DNA of 64,000 nt from Streptosporangium pseudovulgare (GTDB lineage: Bacteria > Actinomycetota > Actinomycetes > Streptosporangiales > Streptosporangiaceae), in assembly GCF_014648055.1 (NCBI RefSeq), contig NZ_BMQJ01000002.1:717363-781362 (forward strand). Reading direction: 5' to 3'. The translations under genes and the position numbers were made by a program. Shown here piece by piece: positions 20,479 through 29,496 of this stretch. Below the pieces are notes generated by a model. It searched no databases. It worked only from the letters and a program-made list of their open reading frames with translations, and had not been told where the DNA came from. Numbering within the stretch: position 1 is the stretch's first letter; each line of letters starts with the position of its first letter.

Positions 20479-20654
20479 GATCGGGAGCGTACGACAAATC
20501 GGCTTATCCCGTGCGGGATACCCATCACACTTAGAAAACGAGTGGTTTTTTCACGTTTGGTCCGGCACCTGCCCAAAGGCGGGCCACCGCGCGGACCCGC
20601 TCCGGGGTCTCCACTCCGCCCCCCGGCTCCCAGGATCTCCGGACGGTCCGCACG

Positions 20655-21473
20655 TCAGGACCGCCCGGACGGCCTCGCGCCCGCGGGGTACGGCTCGCCG
20701 CGGCGCAGCCAGGGGACGTCCGCGACGACCGTTCGGGAGCCGGGCTCGATCTCGGTGAACCCGGCGTCCCTGACCACGGGCAGGCCGGAACCGGCCAGTG
20801 CCTCCCAGGCGCCGGGCACGGCGGTCCGCACGGCCACCGCCAGGCCGCGCTCCCGCCAGGCGTGGCGCGCGGCCTCGTCGCCCGCCCACCAGGCGAGCTG
20901 GGCGGCGTGCCCGGCCTGCGCCATCGCCTTGCCCGCCGACATCGAAAGGCCCGGGTTCACCCACAGGACCGGCTCCCCCGGCTCGGGCGGCGCCGGTTCG
21001 GCGGAGTCGGACAGGTCGGTGCCGGAGACCTGGAGACGCGACAGGTCCCTGGGCCAGGCGTCGAGCGGGACCGGCGGGTGGACCCGGACCTCGGCGGTGC
21101 CGTGGGTGACGGTGAGACCGGGCAGGGCGAGCACCCGGCGCCACTCGGCTCCGCGCGCCCGCCGTACGACCTTCCTGATCCGGCCGTCCTCCCAGGCGCG
21201 GACCGCCTCGGCCCACTCGCCTCCGGGGGCCGCCTGCGGGGCGTCGAGCAGCGTCAGCACGGCCAGGGCGGCCGCCTCCAGGGCGTCGGTGCGCTCGGGC
21301 GGGGTCGCCCGTTCGATCCGGACCACGAGCGGGAGCACCCGCTGCCCGGCCGCGTCCTCGTCCCGTCGTGGCCGCCCGGCCGCCGCGGCCGTCCCCCCGG
21401 CATCCGTGATCCCCGCGGCCTCGGTGTCCTCCGCGGCGCCGTATCCGTCCCGCTGTCCGTTCGACTCGTTCAC
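20655..21473 (-). CDS. Pth2-type peptidyl-tRNA hydrolase family protein
   Basis: About 272 residues. The C-terminal half contains the Pth2 signature SMSAGKAMAQAGHAAQLAWW, followed by ERGLAVAVRTAVPGAWEALA and VVRDAGFTEIEPGSRTVVAD, as in archaeal/eukaryotic-type peptidyl-tRNA hydrolases. The N-terminal 130 residues are an actinobacteria-specific extension. By family it would release stalled peptidyl-tRNA, with classical Pth expected elsewhere. The start is uncertain: GTG 21473 (GGAAGG is very close upstream) is used here; ATG 21575 and TTG 21584 would add 34-37 Pro/Arg-rich residues. Confidence 0.8.
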   Translation of the reverse strand: MNESNGQRDGYGAAEDTEAAGITDAGGTAAAAGRPRRDEDAAGQRVLPLVVRIERATPPERTDALEAAALAVLTLLDAPQAAPGGEWAEAVRAWEDGRIRKVVRRARGAEWRRVLALPGLTVTHGTAEVRVHPPVPLDAWPRDLSRLQVSGTDLSDSAEPAPPEPGEPVLWVNPGLSMSAGKAMAQAGHAAQLAWWAGDEAARHAWRERGLAVAVRTAVPGAWEALAGSGLPVVRDAGFTEIEPGSRTVVADVPWLRRGEPYPAGARPSGRS

Positions 21474-21584
21474 GCCTTCCAGGGTGCCCGCCCGGCGAGG
21501 GTGCCGGGACCGGGGGCCGCCCGGCACGGCGGGCTGCCCGGGTGCCGGACCACGAAATCCGGACAAAAGGGTCATAGCGCACAA

Positions 21585-22232
21585 ATCACGTTAATGGCGT
21601 TTGATAGCGGAAAAGGCCAGGGGAAAGCGGCGATCACGGATCAGGTGCGGGCCAGACAGAGGAAATCCTCCCGCAGGCCGGTTCGGCCGCTCGTCATCCC
21701 CTGGAAAGGCCGGACGGAAGGAAATCCTGTGCCTTCCGGCCGCGTGCGCCGGATTCCATCCGGAAGCCCTCCCCCATTCCGCCCGAACCCCACCGGCGGC
21801 CCCTCCCCCACTCGAAGTGAGCCCTCCTGCACGTTCCGCCAGGGATCATCCCGGCCCCACCGGGTTCGCACCGGCGCGACGAAGGCCAGCATCTGCCCGG
21901 TCACGGAAAGTGAGGGAGATCGAACCCGCCGACACCCCGGCGGACCGTCCACCTGGGACTCCTCAGCCACCGCCCTCCAGTCTGATCACATTCGAACACC
22001 ATGCGTTAGGGGATATAACGGACTTTTCAGACAAAGGGAACTTTTCTCCCTATTTTCGCAATTGTGTAGTTTCCCGATTACCGATCTACTTTGTTACAAG
22101 ATGGGACGTCGCCGGTATCAGGTCTGCAACACCCAAGTCGCCCCACTTGTCCAGGGGAGACTCCCGGTGCTCAGCTTTGTTCGACCATTGCTGGCGGCTG
22201 ACCCCAGACCGGACAATTAAAGGAGTGCTGCC
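21585..22232. other. Control region of the peptide ABC operon, with an AT-rich promoter zone
   Basis: About 650 bp with no supportable gene. From about 22000 to 22105 it is strikingly AT-rich for this genome (GGATATAACGGACTTTTCAG, then TTTTCTCCCTATTTTCGC and CTTTGTTACAAGATGGG), which marks the probable promoter. The last part carries AAAGGAG seven bases before the GTG start at 22233. The 21600-21990 part is GC-rich and unassigned. Confidence 0.5.
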
Positions 22233-23984
22233 GTGTTCCATGCGCGGACATCTGGCAAGTTTCTAGTAGCAGTGGCAGGAGGTGCACTCCTGCTGAGCGC
22301 CTGCGCGGGCACCGACTCGGCGAGCAAGCCCACCACGTCGGGTTCGGCCGCAGCCTCGTCCTCCTCCGGCGCGGCGAAGACGATCACCTTCGCCTTCGAC
22401 CAGGAGTTCAGCTCCTACAACGGCAACACCGGCGCGGAGAACGCCTCCCGCAACAACCTGCCGCTGCAGCGCGTGCTGACCGGCTTCTGGTACTACGGCG
22501 GCGACGGCACGGTCACCCCGGACAAGGACTTCGGCACCTACGAGAAGATCTCCGACGACCCGCTGAAGGTCAAGTACACGATCAACCCCGCGGCCGTCTG
22601 GTCCGACGGCACGCCGATCGACTGTGACGACCTGATGCTGGCCTGGGCCGCCAACTCCGGCAAGATCAAGGGCTTCTCCACCGCCGGCACCACCGGCTAC
22701 GAGCTCACCGACGTGCCGAACTGTGAAAAGGGCGGCAAGGAGATCACCCACACCTACTCCGAGCCGTTCGGCGACTGGGCCGGCGCGCTGTACTCCGTGG
22801 GCCAGGTCATGCCGGCCCAGGTGGTGGAGAAGAAGGGCGGTCTGTCGGAGGACGAGTTCATCGAGGCCGTCAAGAAGAAGGACGCCAAGAAGCTCGCCGA
22901 CGCGATCAAGTTCTACAACGACGGCTGGGTCATGAAGGGCCAGCTGCTCAGCGAGGACCTGATCCCCTCCTCCGGCCCGTACAAGCTCTCCAAGTTCGAC
23001 GCCGGCCAGTCGCTGACCTTCGTGGCCAACGACAAGTACTGGGGCCCCAAGCCGCAGGTGCAGACCGTCGTCGAGCGTTTCATCGCGCTCGACCAGCAGG
23101 CCCAGGCGCTGCAGAACGGCGAGGTCAACATCGCCGTGCCGCAGCCCGGCCCGGACGTGCTCAACCAGCTGAACGCCCTTGAGGGCGTCACCGTCAAGAC
23201 CGGTCCGCAGTACTTCTACGACCACCTTGACTTCAACCTGGACTCCAGCCCGTTCAAGGACCGCACCCTGCGTGAGGCCTTCGCCAAGTGCGTTCCGCGG
23301 CAGCTGATCGTCGACAACCTGATCAAGCCGCTGAACCCGAACGCCGCCATCCTCCAGACCCGCCTGGTCGCCAGCGTCCAGCCGAACTACGCCGACGTCG
23401 TCAACGGCATCGGCGGCGAGGACAAGAAGTACGACCAGGTCGACATCGAGGGCGCCAAGGCCCTGCTGGAGAAGGCCGGCAAGACCGGCCTCGAGGTCAA
23501 GATCGGCTACCAGTCGCCGAACCCCCGCCGCACCTCGGTCGCCCAGCTGATCAGCGACTCCTGCAACAAGGCCGGCTTCAAGATCAAGGACAACGGCGAC
23601 GAGAACTTCTTCGGCAACGGCCTGACCAACAACACCTACGACGTGGCCCTGTTCGGCTGGATCGGCTCCGACCTGATCAGCGGCAGCACCTCGACGTACA
23701 CCTCGCCCAGCAAGTGCGACAGCGAGCACAAGGGCAACAACAACGGCTGCTACTCGAACAAGAAGGTCGACGAGCTGCTGAAGAAGGTCAACGCGACCAC
23801 CGACAAGGCCGCGCAGACCCCGCTCGTCGCCGAGGCCGAGAAGATCATGTGGCAGGACCTCGCCACGATCCCGCTGTACGAGAACCCGAACCTGACCGCG
23901 TGGTCCGAGGGCGTCAACAACGTCATCCCGAACCCGACCCAGGCCGGCATCAGCTGGAACATGGACAAGTGGACGATCGAGTAG
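22233..23984 (+). CDS. Peptide/oligopeptide ABC transporter substrate-binding lipoprotein (DppA/OppA family)
   Basis: A 583-residue solute-binding protein family 5 lipoprotein. The signal peptide ends in the lipobox LLLSAC (Cys near 24), then a Ser/Thr linker. The mature domain has YNGNTGAENASRNNLPLQRV near residue 65, the KYTINPAAVWSDGTPIDCDD strand typical of the family, and a C-terminal ATIPLYENPNLTAW. Acts outside the membrane, delivering peptides or similar ligands to the permeases encoded downstream. Start GTG 22233 with AAAGGAG. The sequence is unusually rich in Lys/Asn for this genome, as is normal for exported binding proteins. It is separated from the permease gene by a strong hairpin. 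Confidence 0.94.
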   Translation: MFHARTSGKFLVAVAGGALLLSACAGTDSASKPTTSGSAAASSSSGAAKTITFAFDQEFSSYNGNTGAENASRNNLPLQRVLTGFWYYGGDGTVTPDKDFGTYEKISDDPLKVKYTINPAAVWSDGTPIDCDDLMLAWAANSGKIKGFSTAGTTGYELTDVPNCEKGGKEITHTYSEPFGDWAGALYSVGQVMPAQVVEKKGGLSEDEFIEAVKKKDAKKLADAIKFYNDGWVMKGQLLSEDLIPSSGPYKLSKFDAGQSLTFVANDKYWGPKPQVQTVVERFIALDQQAQALQNGEVNIAVPQPGPDVLNQLNALEGVTVKTGPQYFYDHLDFNLDSSPFKDRTLREAFAKCVPRQLIVDNLIKPLNPNAAILQTRLVASVQPNYADVVNGIGGEDKKYDQVDIEGAKALLEKAGKTGLEVKIGYQSPNPRRTSVAQLISDSCNKAGFKIKDNGDENFFGNGLTNNTYDVALFGWIGSDLISGSTSTYTSPSKCDSEHKGNNNGCYSNKKVDELLKKVNATTDKAAQTPLVAEAEKIMWQDLATIPLYENPNLTAWSEGVNNVIPNPTQAGISWNMDKWTIE

Positions 23985-24049
23985 TTCCACCCGTTCCGAC
24001 CGCGGGCCACGGCCACGGCCGCGGTTGACGGAAAACAGCAGTCCCCACG

Positions 24050-24092
24050 GGGCCGGGACCGGGAAGGCCACAAGCCCTCCCGGTCCCGGCCC
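24050..24092 (+). terminator. Strong intercistronic hairpin between binding-protein and permease genes
   Basis: A perfect 15 bp stem pairs GGGCCGGGACCGGGA (24050-24064) with TCCCGGTCCCGGCCC (24078-24092) over a 13 nt loop, 65 bp after the binding-protein stop. It lacks a T-run. Its position suggests partial termination or 3' mRNA protection, favouring the binding protein over the membrane parts. Confidence 0.75.
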
Positions 24093-24133
24093 TGATCCAC
24101 GCAGTCCCTCTTCCATGAACGGGAGGTGACGAA

Positions 24134-25642
24134 GTGATCGTCTTCATCGCGCGGAGACTGGTCATCTCGTTCTTCGTCCTCCTGGCGGCGACCTTCATCA
24201 TCTTCGTCCTCACCGCGTTCGCGGGCGACCCCCTTGAAGACCTCCGCCAGGACAACAGCCCCCAGAAGCTCACCAAGATCGCCGAGCGGTCCGAGCGGAT
24301 GCAGCTCGACGTCCCCGTCGTGCTGCGCTACCTGGGCTGGCTGGGCCGGATCGTCCGCGGCGACCTCGGCGTGAACCGCGACGGCCAGGCCATCGCCCCC
24401 ATCCTGAGCGACGCGCTCTCGGCGACCCTGCAGCTCGTGCTCGCCGCGACCGTGCTGGCCATCACGGTCGGCATCGTCATCGGCATCATCTCCGCGCTCC
24501 GGCAGTACAGCGGTTTCGACTACACCGTCACCTTCGCCGCCTTCATCTGCTTCTCCCTGCCGCTCTTCTGGGTGGCGGTCATGCTCAAGCAGTACGTCGC
24601 CATCGAGTTCAACAACTGGCTGAAGGACCCGGTCATCCCGCCCGTGGTGATCGGCGCCCTCGCCCTCCTCGGCGGCCTGGTCTTCGGCGCGCTCACCGTC
24701 GGCGACCGCAGGCGCCGGCTCGTCGCCTTCGCCGTCGGCCTCGTGGTCAGCGGCACGCTGTTCACCGTCCTGTCGGTGACCCGCTGGTTCGCCGACCCCG
24801 GCCTGGGCACCCCCCTCATCCTGGCCTTCGGCCTGGCCACCGCGGTCGGCTTCACCGCCCTGACCGCCGGCCTGCAGTACCGCGGCCCGCTGTACGCCAC
24901 CCTCGCCGCCGCCGTGATCGGCGCGGTCTGCTCGCAGGTCCTCGGCCCTGTGCTGGCCGACCCGACCTGGCTGGAGATCGGCGGCCTGCTGCTGCTGACC
25001 ATCGCCGTCTGCCTCGGCCTCGGCTACGCCCTCGGCGGCCTGCAGCGCCGCCAGGCGATGACCGCCGCCACGCTGACCGGCGTGTTCACCGGCGCCATGG
25101 TCTTCCTGGACCGGATGCTCCAGGCGTTCTCCGCCTACAGCGCCTCCGTGCGCCACCGCCCCGTCTCGACGATCGGCGCCCGCACCCCCAACTACCAGGG
25201 CGACTTCTGGCAGACCGGCCTCGACAGCGCCGGCCACCTGCTGCTGCCGACCATGGCCCTCATCCTGATCTCGCTGGCCACCTACACCCGGTTCAGCCGG
25301 GCCAGCATGCTGGAGGTCATGAACCAGGACTACGTGCGCACCGCCCGGGCCAAGGGCCTCCCCGAGCGCACCGTCGTCCTCAAGCACGCCTTCCGCAACG
25401 GCCTGATCCCGGTCACCACCATGATGGCCTTCGACCTCGCCGGCGTGATCGGCGGCGCGGTGGTCACCGAGAACGTCTTCGGCTGGCGCGGCATGGGCTT
25501 CATGTTCACCAAGGGACTCCAGGAGGTGGACCCGGGGCCGGTCATGGCGTTCTTCCTGGTAACCGGGACCACGGTGGTCGTGTTCAACATGATCGCCGAC
25601 ATCCTCTACGCCTACCTCGACCCGCGCATCCGGCTGTCGTGA
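24134..25642 (+). CDS. Peptide ABC transporter permease, DppB type, with a large internal insertion
   Basis: A 502-residue permease, where usual DppB proteins are about 310-340. The N-terminal part is normal (FIARRLVISFFVLLAATFII, the GDP..LR signature near residue 32, and LGWLGRIVRGDLGVN). The C-terminal core is also normal, with the EAA loop ASMLEVMNQDYVRTARAKG near residue 395 and GGAVVTENVFGWRGMG. Between them, about residues 165-345 form an extra hydrophobic region with roughly five or six added membrane segments and Arg-rich turns (TVGDRRRR, GGLQRRQ). The frame is continuous and the codon use matches the rest, so it is a genuine elongated version and not a fusion artefact. Start GTG 24134 after GGGAGGTG. 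Confidence 0.92.
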   Translation: MIVFIARRLVISFFVLLAATFIIFVLTAFAGDPLEDLRQDNSPQKLTKIAERSERMQLDVPVVLRYLGWLGRIVRGDLGVNRDGQAIAPILSDALSATLQLVLAATVLAITVGIVIGIISALRQYSGFDYTVTFAAFICFSLPLFWVAVMLKQYVAIEFNNWLKDPVIPPVVIGALALLGGLVFGALTVGDRRRRLVAFAVGLVVSGTLFTVLSVTRWFADPGLGTPLILAFGLATAVGFTALTAGLQYRGPLYATLAAAVIGAVCSQVLGPVLADPTWLEIGGLLLLTIAVCLGLGYALGGLQRRQAMTAATLTGVFTGAMVFLDRMLQAFSAYSASVRHRPVSTIGARTPNYQGDFWQTGLDSAGHLLLPTMALILISLATYTRFSRASMLEVMNQDYVRTARAKGLPERTVVLKHAFRNGLIPVTTMMAFDLAGVIGGAVVTENVFGWRGMGFMFTKGLQEVDPGPVMAFFLVTGTTVVVFNMIADILYAYLDPRIRLS

Positions 25643-25661
25643 AAGCATCGGAGATCCACTC

Positions 25662-26621
25662 ATGACACTCAGCGCAGACGCGCAGGCACCGGACAGCGGC
25701 GCCGAGCAGGGCATGACGATCGTCGCCCGCACCCAGGCCCAAATGGTGCGCCGGCGGTTCTTCCGGCACCGGGCCGCGCTGGCCGGAATGATCGTCTTCG
25801 GCCTGGTCCTCGTACTGGCCTTCACCTCGGTCGGTTTCGCCGGCATCCCCGGCTGGTGGGACCAGAGCTACATCACCACCGGCGCGCTGGTGAACCAGGG
25901 CAAGCCGACGCTCAGCCTGGCCCCGTTCACCATCGGCGAGCACCCCTTCGGCCAGGACGACATCGGCGTCGACTACTTCGCCAAGACCATGCGCGGCGCC
26001 CAGCAGTCGCTCATCGTCGCCTTCCTGGTCGGCATCGTGGCCACCGTGGTCGGCGCCGTCGTCGGCGCGGTGGCCGGCTACTACCGCGGGCGCGTCGAGG
26101 CCGTCCTGATGCGCGTCACCGACGTGATGATCACCATTCCGGTCCTGGTCATCGCCGCCGTCCTCGGCCGCAGGTTCGGTGACGCCGGCGTGGTGCCGCT
26201 CGGCATCGTCCTCGGCCTGACGATCTGGCCCACCATGGCCCGCCTGCTGCGCGGCGAGTTCCTCTCGCTGCGGGAGAAGGAGTTCGTGGAGGCGGCCCGC
26301 GCGATCGGGACCCCGGCGCGCCGGATCATCTTCCGGCACATCCTGCCCAACACCATCGGTGTGATCGTGGTCAGCGCGACGCTGGCCACCGCGAACGCGG
26401 TGCTGCTGGAGTCGGCGCTGTCGTTCCTCGGCCTGGGCGTGCAGGCCCCCGACACCTCCCTCGGCCAGCTGATCCAGGAGTACCGCACCGCGTTCAGCAC
26501 CCGTCCGTGGCTGTTCTGGTGGCCGGGCATCTTCATCATCGCGATCGCGCTGTCGATCAACTTCATCGGCGACGGCCTGCGCGACGCCTTCGATCCACGA
26601 CAGACCCGGGTGCGTGCCTGA
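25662..26621 (+). CDS. Peptide ABC transporter permease, DppC type
   Basis: A 319-residue permease of normal length. It has the N-terminal DppC region ([20 protein letters not shown]), a periplasmic segment with [15 protein letters not shown], and the EAA loop [20 protein letters not shown] near residue 208; the C-terminus has the [22 protein letters not shown] block. It pairs with the elongated DppB-type permease 19 bp upstream. The stop overlaps the ATG of the first ATPase gene (ATGA), indicating translational coupling. Confidence 0.95.
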   Translation: MTLSADAQAPDSGAEQGMTIVARTQAQMVRRRFFRHRAALAGMIVFGLVLVLAFTSVGFAGIPGWWDQSYITTGALVNQGKPTLSLAPFTIGEHPFGQDDIGVDYFAKTMRGAQQSLIVAFLVGIVATVVGAVVGAVAGYYRGRVEAVLMRVTDVMITIPVLVIAAVLGRRFGDAGVVPLGIVLGLTIWPTMARLLRGEFLSLREKEFVEAARAIGTPARRIIFRHILPNTIGVIVVSATLATANAVLLESALSFLGLGVQAPDTSLGQLIQEYRTAFSTRPWLFWWPGIFIIAIALSINFIGDGLRDAFDPRQTRVRA

Positions 26622-27778
26622 TGACGACTCCTCCCAACGTGCCGATCGAACCCCGCAAGGGCGACGTGCACACCTACGACATCCCCAGCACCATCCTCGA
26701 CTCCGCGGGCGACGTGCACGTCGGCCTGCAGCGGGACGCCGTACGGCCCCCGTCGGAGGACGAGATCCTCCGGGTCGAGAACCTCAGCGTGGAGTTCCCC
26801 ACCGAGGACGGCGTCGTCCACGCGGTCCGCGGCGTCTCCTACAGCCTGCGCGAGCGCGAGGTGCTGGGCATCGTCGGCGAGTCCGGCTCCGGCAAGTCGG
26901 TCTCCTCCATGGCGGTCATGGGCCTGCTGCCCAAGAGCGCCCGGATCAAGGGCCAGATCCTGTTCCGCGGCGACGACATGCTGAAGATGTCGCCCCGCAA
27001 GCAGCGGAGCCTGCGCGGCCGCAAGATCGCGATGGTCTTCCAGGACCCGATGACCGCGCTGAACCCGGTGCACACGATCGGCGACCAGCTCGCCGAGGCG
27101 GTCCTCGCGCACGAGCTGATGCCCCGCAAGAACGCGCTGGCCCGCGCCAAGGAGATGCTCGACCTCGTCGGCATCCCGCAGGCCGAGGCGCGGCTGCGCA
27201 GCTACCCGCACGAGTTCTCCGGCGGCATGCGCCAGCGCGCGATGATCGCCATGGCGGTCATCAACAACCCGGACGTCATCATCGCCGACGAGCCGACCAC
27301 GGCCCTCGACGTGACCGTCCAGGCGCAGATCCTGGAGAAGCTCCTGGAGGTCAAGGACGCGGTCAACGCGGCGATCGTGCTCATCACCCACGACCTGGGC
27401 GTCATCGCGGGCATGGCCCACCGGGTGCTGGTGATGTACGCCGGGCGGCCGGTCGAGATCGGCGACACCGACCCGGTCTTCGAGGAGCCCCGCATGCCGT
27501 ACACGGCGGGCCTGCTGGGGTCGATCCCGTCGCTGGAGACCTCCGGCGGCCGGCTCCGGCCGATCAAGGGCACTCCCCCGTCACTGATCAACCTGCCGAC
27601 CGGCTGTCCCTTCTCGCCGCGCTGCCCGCTGGCCGACGAGGTGTGCCGGACCGCCGAACCGGAGCTGGCCGAGACCGACAGCGGCGGGCACTTCGCGGCC
27701 TGCCACCACTGGGATCGGCTGGCCGCGGTCGAGGATCCGACCGTGTTCTTCCGCACCGAGAGCGAGACCAAGGCATGA
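26621..27778 (+). CDS. Peptide ABC transporter ATPase, DppD type
   Basis: A 385-residue ATPase. Walker A GESGSGKS (near residue 89), signature FSGGMRQR, Walker [13 protein letters not shown] and the H-loop ITHDLGV are all intact. The C-terminal oligopeptide/dipeptide extension carries Cys residues ([17 protein letters not shown]), the metal-cluster-type motif seen in DppD/OppD. The N-terminal 45 residues ([16 protein letters not shown]) are an extension not usual in the family. The ATG at 26621 overlaps the DppC stop, and its own stop overlaps the next ATPase start. Confidence 0.95.
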   Translation: MTTPPNVPIEPRKGDVHTYDIPSTILDSAGDVHVGLQRDAVRPPSEDEILRVENLSVEFPTEDGVVHAVRGVSYSLREREVLGIVGESGSGKSVSSMAVMGLLPKSARIKGQILFRGDDMLKMSPRKQRSLRGRKIAMVFQDPMTALNPVHTIGDQLAEAVLAHELMPRKNALARAKEMLDLVGIPQAEARLRSYPHEFSGGMRQRAMIAMAVINNPDVIIADEPTTALDVTVQAQILEKLLEVKDAVNAAIVLITHDLGVIAGMAHRVLVMYAGRPVEIGDTDPVFEEPRMPYTAGLLGSIPSLETSGGRLRPIKGTPPSLINLPTGCPFSPRCPLADEVCRTAEPELAETDSGGHFAACHHWDRLAAVEDPTVFFRTESETKA

Positions 27779-28809
27779 GTGTGACGACCGAGGAGACGCC
27801 CGCCCCGCAGCGGGAGCCGGACAGCGGTGACCACCTGCTCAAGGTCGAGGACCTGGTGATGAACTTCCCGGTCCGCGGCGGCGGCTTCCTGCGCCGGGTG
27901 GTGGCGCACGTGCAGGCGGTCAGTGGCGTGTCCATGCACGTGGACGAGGGCGAGACCCTCGGTGTGGTGGGCGAGTCGGGCTGCGGCAAGTCCACGACGG
28001 GCCGGGCGATCCTGCAGCTGCACAAGCCCACCTCGGGCTCGGTGCGCTTCCAGGGCCGGGAGCTGACCACCATGTCGGTCAAGGAGCTCCAGCCCGTACG
28101 GCGCGACATGCAGATCGTCTTCCAGGACCCCTACGCCTCGCTCAACCCGAAGATGCCGGTCAACGACATCATCGCCGAGCCGCTGAGGGTCCACGACCGC
28201 TGGAAGGACGGCGGCCCCGACCGGGTCGCCGAGCTGCTGCGGCTGGTCGGCCTGAACCCCGAGCACGGCAACCGCTACCCGCACGAGTTCTCCGGCGGCC
28301 AGCGCCAGCGCGTCGGCATCGCCCGCGCCCTGGCCCTGGAGCCGAAGCTGCTCATCCTCGACGAGCCGGTGTCCGCGCTCGACGTGTCGGTCCAGGCGGG
28401 CGTGGTGAACCTGCTGGAGGACCTGCAGGACGCGATGGGGCTGGCCTACGTCTTCATCGCCCACGACCTGTCGGTGGTGCGGCACATCTCCGACCGCGTC
28501 GCGGTGATGTACCTCGGCAAGGTCATCGAGACCGGCCCGCGGGACGACCTGTACGACCGTCCCGCGCACCCCTACACCCAGGCGCTGCTGTCGGCGGCCC
28601 CCATGGCCAACCCGAAGGAGGAGCGCGCCCGCGAGCGCGTCATCCTCACCGGTGACGTGCCGAGCCCGCTGAACCCGCCGAGCGGCTGCCGGTTCCGGAC
28701 CCGCTGCTGGAAGGCGCAGGACATCTGCGCCACCGAGGAGCCCGCGCTCGTCGACCGCGGCAACGGCCACCCCGTGGCCTGCCACTTCGCCGAGGTCACC
28801 GGGTCCTGA
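27775..28809 (+). CDS. Peptide ABC transporter ATPase, DppF type
   Basis: A 344-residue ATPase. Walker A GESGCGKS (near residue 66), signature FSGGQRQR, Walker [13 protein letters not shown], and a C-terminal domain with the Cys-containing [15 protein letters not shown]. It forms the heterodimeric motor with the DppD-type subunit encoded directly upstream, overlapping by 4 bp (ATGA). Last gene of the importer operon; a strong hairpin follows 38 bp after the stop. Confidence 0.95.
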   Translation: MSVTTEETPAPQREPDSGDHLLKVEDLVMNFPVRGGGFLRRVVAHVQAVSGVSMHVDEGETLGVVGESGCGKSTTGRAILQLHKPTSGSVRFQGRELTTMSVKELQPVRRDMQIVFQDPYASLNPKMPVNDIIAEPLRVHDRWKDGGPDRVAELLRLVGLNPEHGNRYPHEFSGGQRQRVGIARALALEPKLLILDEPVSALDVSVQAGVVNLLEDLQDAMGLAYVFIAHDLSVVRHISDRVAVMYLGKVIETGPRDDLYDRPAHPYTQALLSAAPMANPKEERARERVILTGDVPSPLNPPSGCRFRTRCWKAQDICATEEPALVDRGNGHPVACHFAEVTGS

Positions 28810-28847
28810 CAAGCCCCCCGGGAGATCTCCCGGCACCCCCCACAGAC

Positions 28848-28889
28848 GCGCGAGCCGTACGGGACGCCCCCCACCCGTACGGCTCGCGC
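28848..28889 (+). terminator. Terminator hairpin of the peptide ABC operon
   Basis: A perfect 16 bp stem pairs GCGCGAGCCGTACGGG (28848-28863) with CCCGTACGGCTCGCGC (28874-28889) over a 10 nt loop. Just before it lies a 16 bp palindrome CCGGGAGATCTCCCGG (28818-28833). The GAGCCGTAC string in the arm recurs in the repeat elements at 56247 and 59475. Confidence 0.85.
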
Positions 28890-29012
28890 CATGTCCGGGC
28901 CCCGCGCGGGCCGTACCTGACGGGGATTGGCAGGTACGGGCGGCAGGATGGGTGCCGTTCCACGGGCGCGGAAGGCCGGGCCCGTGCCGTACGACGACCG
29001 AGGAGCCCATCC

Positions 29013-29402
29013 ATGCCCCGTGCCACCGGCACCTTCTCCATCGACAGCTGGGAGCCCGCCCCCTACGACGAGGCGGAGGGGGCCGCGCTCTCCCGGGTCC
29101 ACATCGTCAAGACCTTCGACGGTGACTTGAAGGGCACCAGCACCACCGACATCATCACCGCCGTCGTCAGTGAGGACTCCGCGGCCTACGCCGGCTTCGA
29201 GCGGTTCACCGGCGCCCTCGACGGCCGGGAGGGCACCTTCGTGCTGCACCACAACGCCACCGCCCACGCCGGGGAGTCGGCCCTGAGCTGGACCGTCCTC
29301 CCCGGCTCGGGCACCGGCGGGCTGGCCGGCCTCCGCGGCGGAGGGCAGATCGTCAACGACGACGGCGCCCACTCCTACCACCTGGACTACGAGCTCGGCT
29401 GA
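29013..29402 (+). CDS. DUF3224 family protein
   Basis: A 129-residue protein. Family marks are visible throughout: [17 protein letters not shown] at the start, [13 protein letters not shown] in the middle, [20 protein letters not shown], and a C-terminal [19 protein letters not shown]. The domain is a small beta-barrel-like fold of the allene-oxide-cyclase-like type, with no known activity in bacteria. Start ATG 29013. It stands alone between the peptide importer terminator and the convergent five-gene operon. Confidence 0.88.
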   Translation: MPRATGTFSIDSWEPAPYDEAEGAALSRVHIVKTFDGDLKGTSTTDIITAVVSEDSAAYAGFERFTGALDGREGTFVLHHNATAHAGESALSWTVLPGSGTGGLAGLRGGGQIVNDDGAHSYHLDYELG

Positions 29403-29496
29403 GCCGCGCGGGCCGCACCGTCGTGAGACCCGCGCCCGCCACGACCACCCGAGGCCCGGGCTACCACGAGGCCCGGCCCCGGGCGGGATCCGGGTC

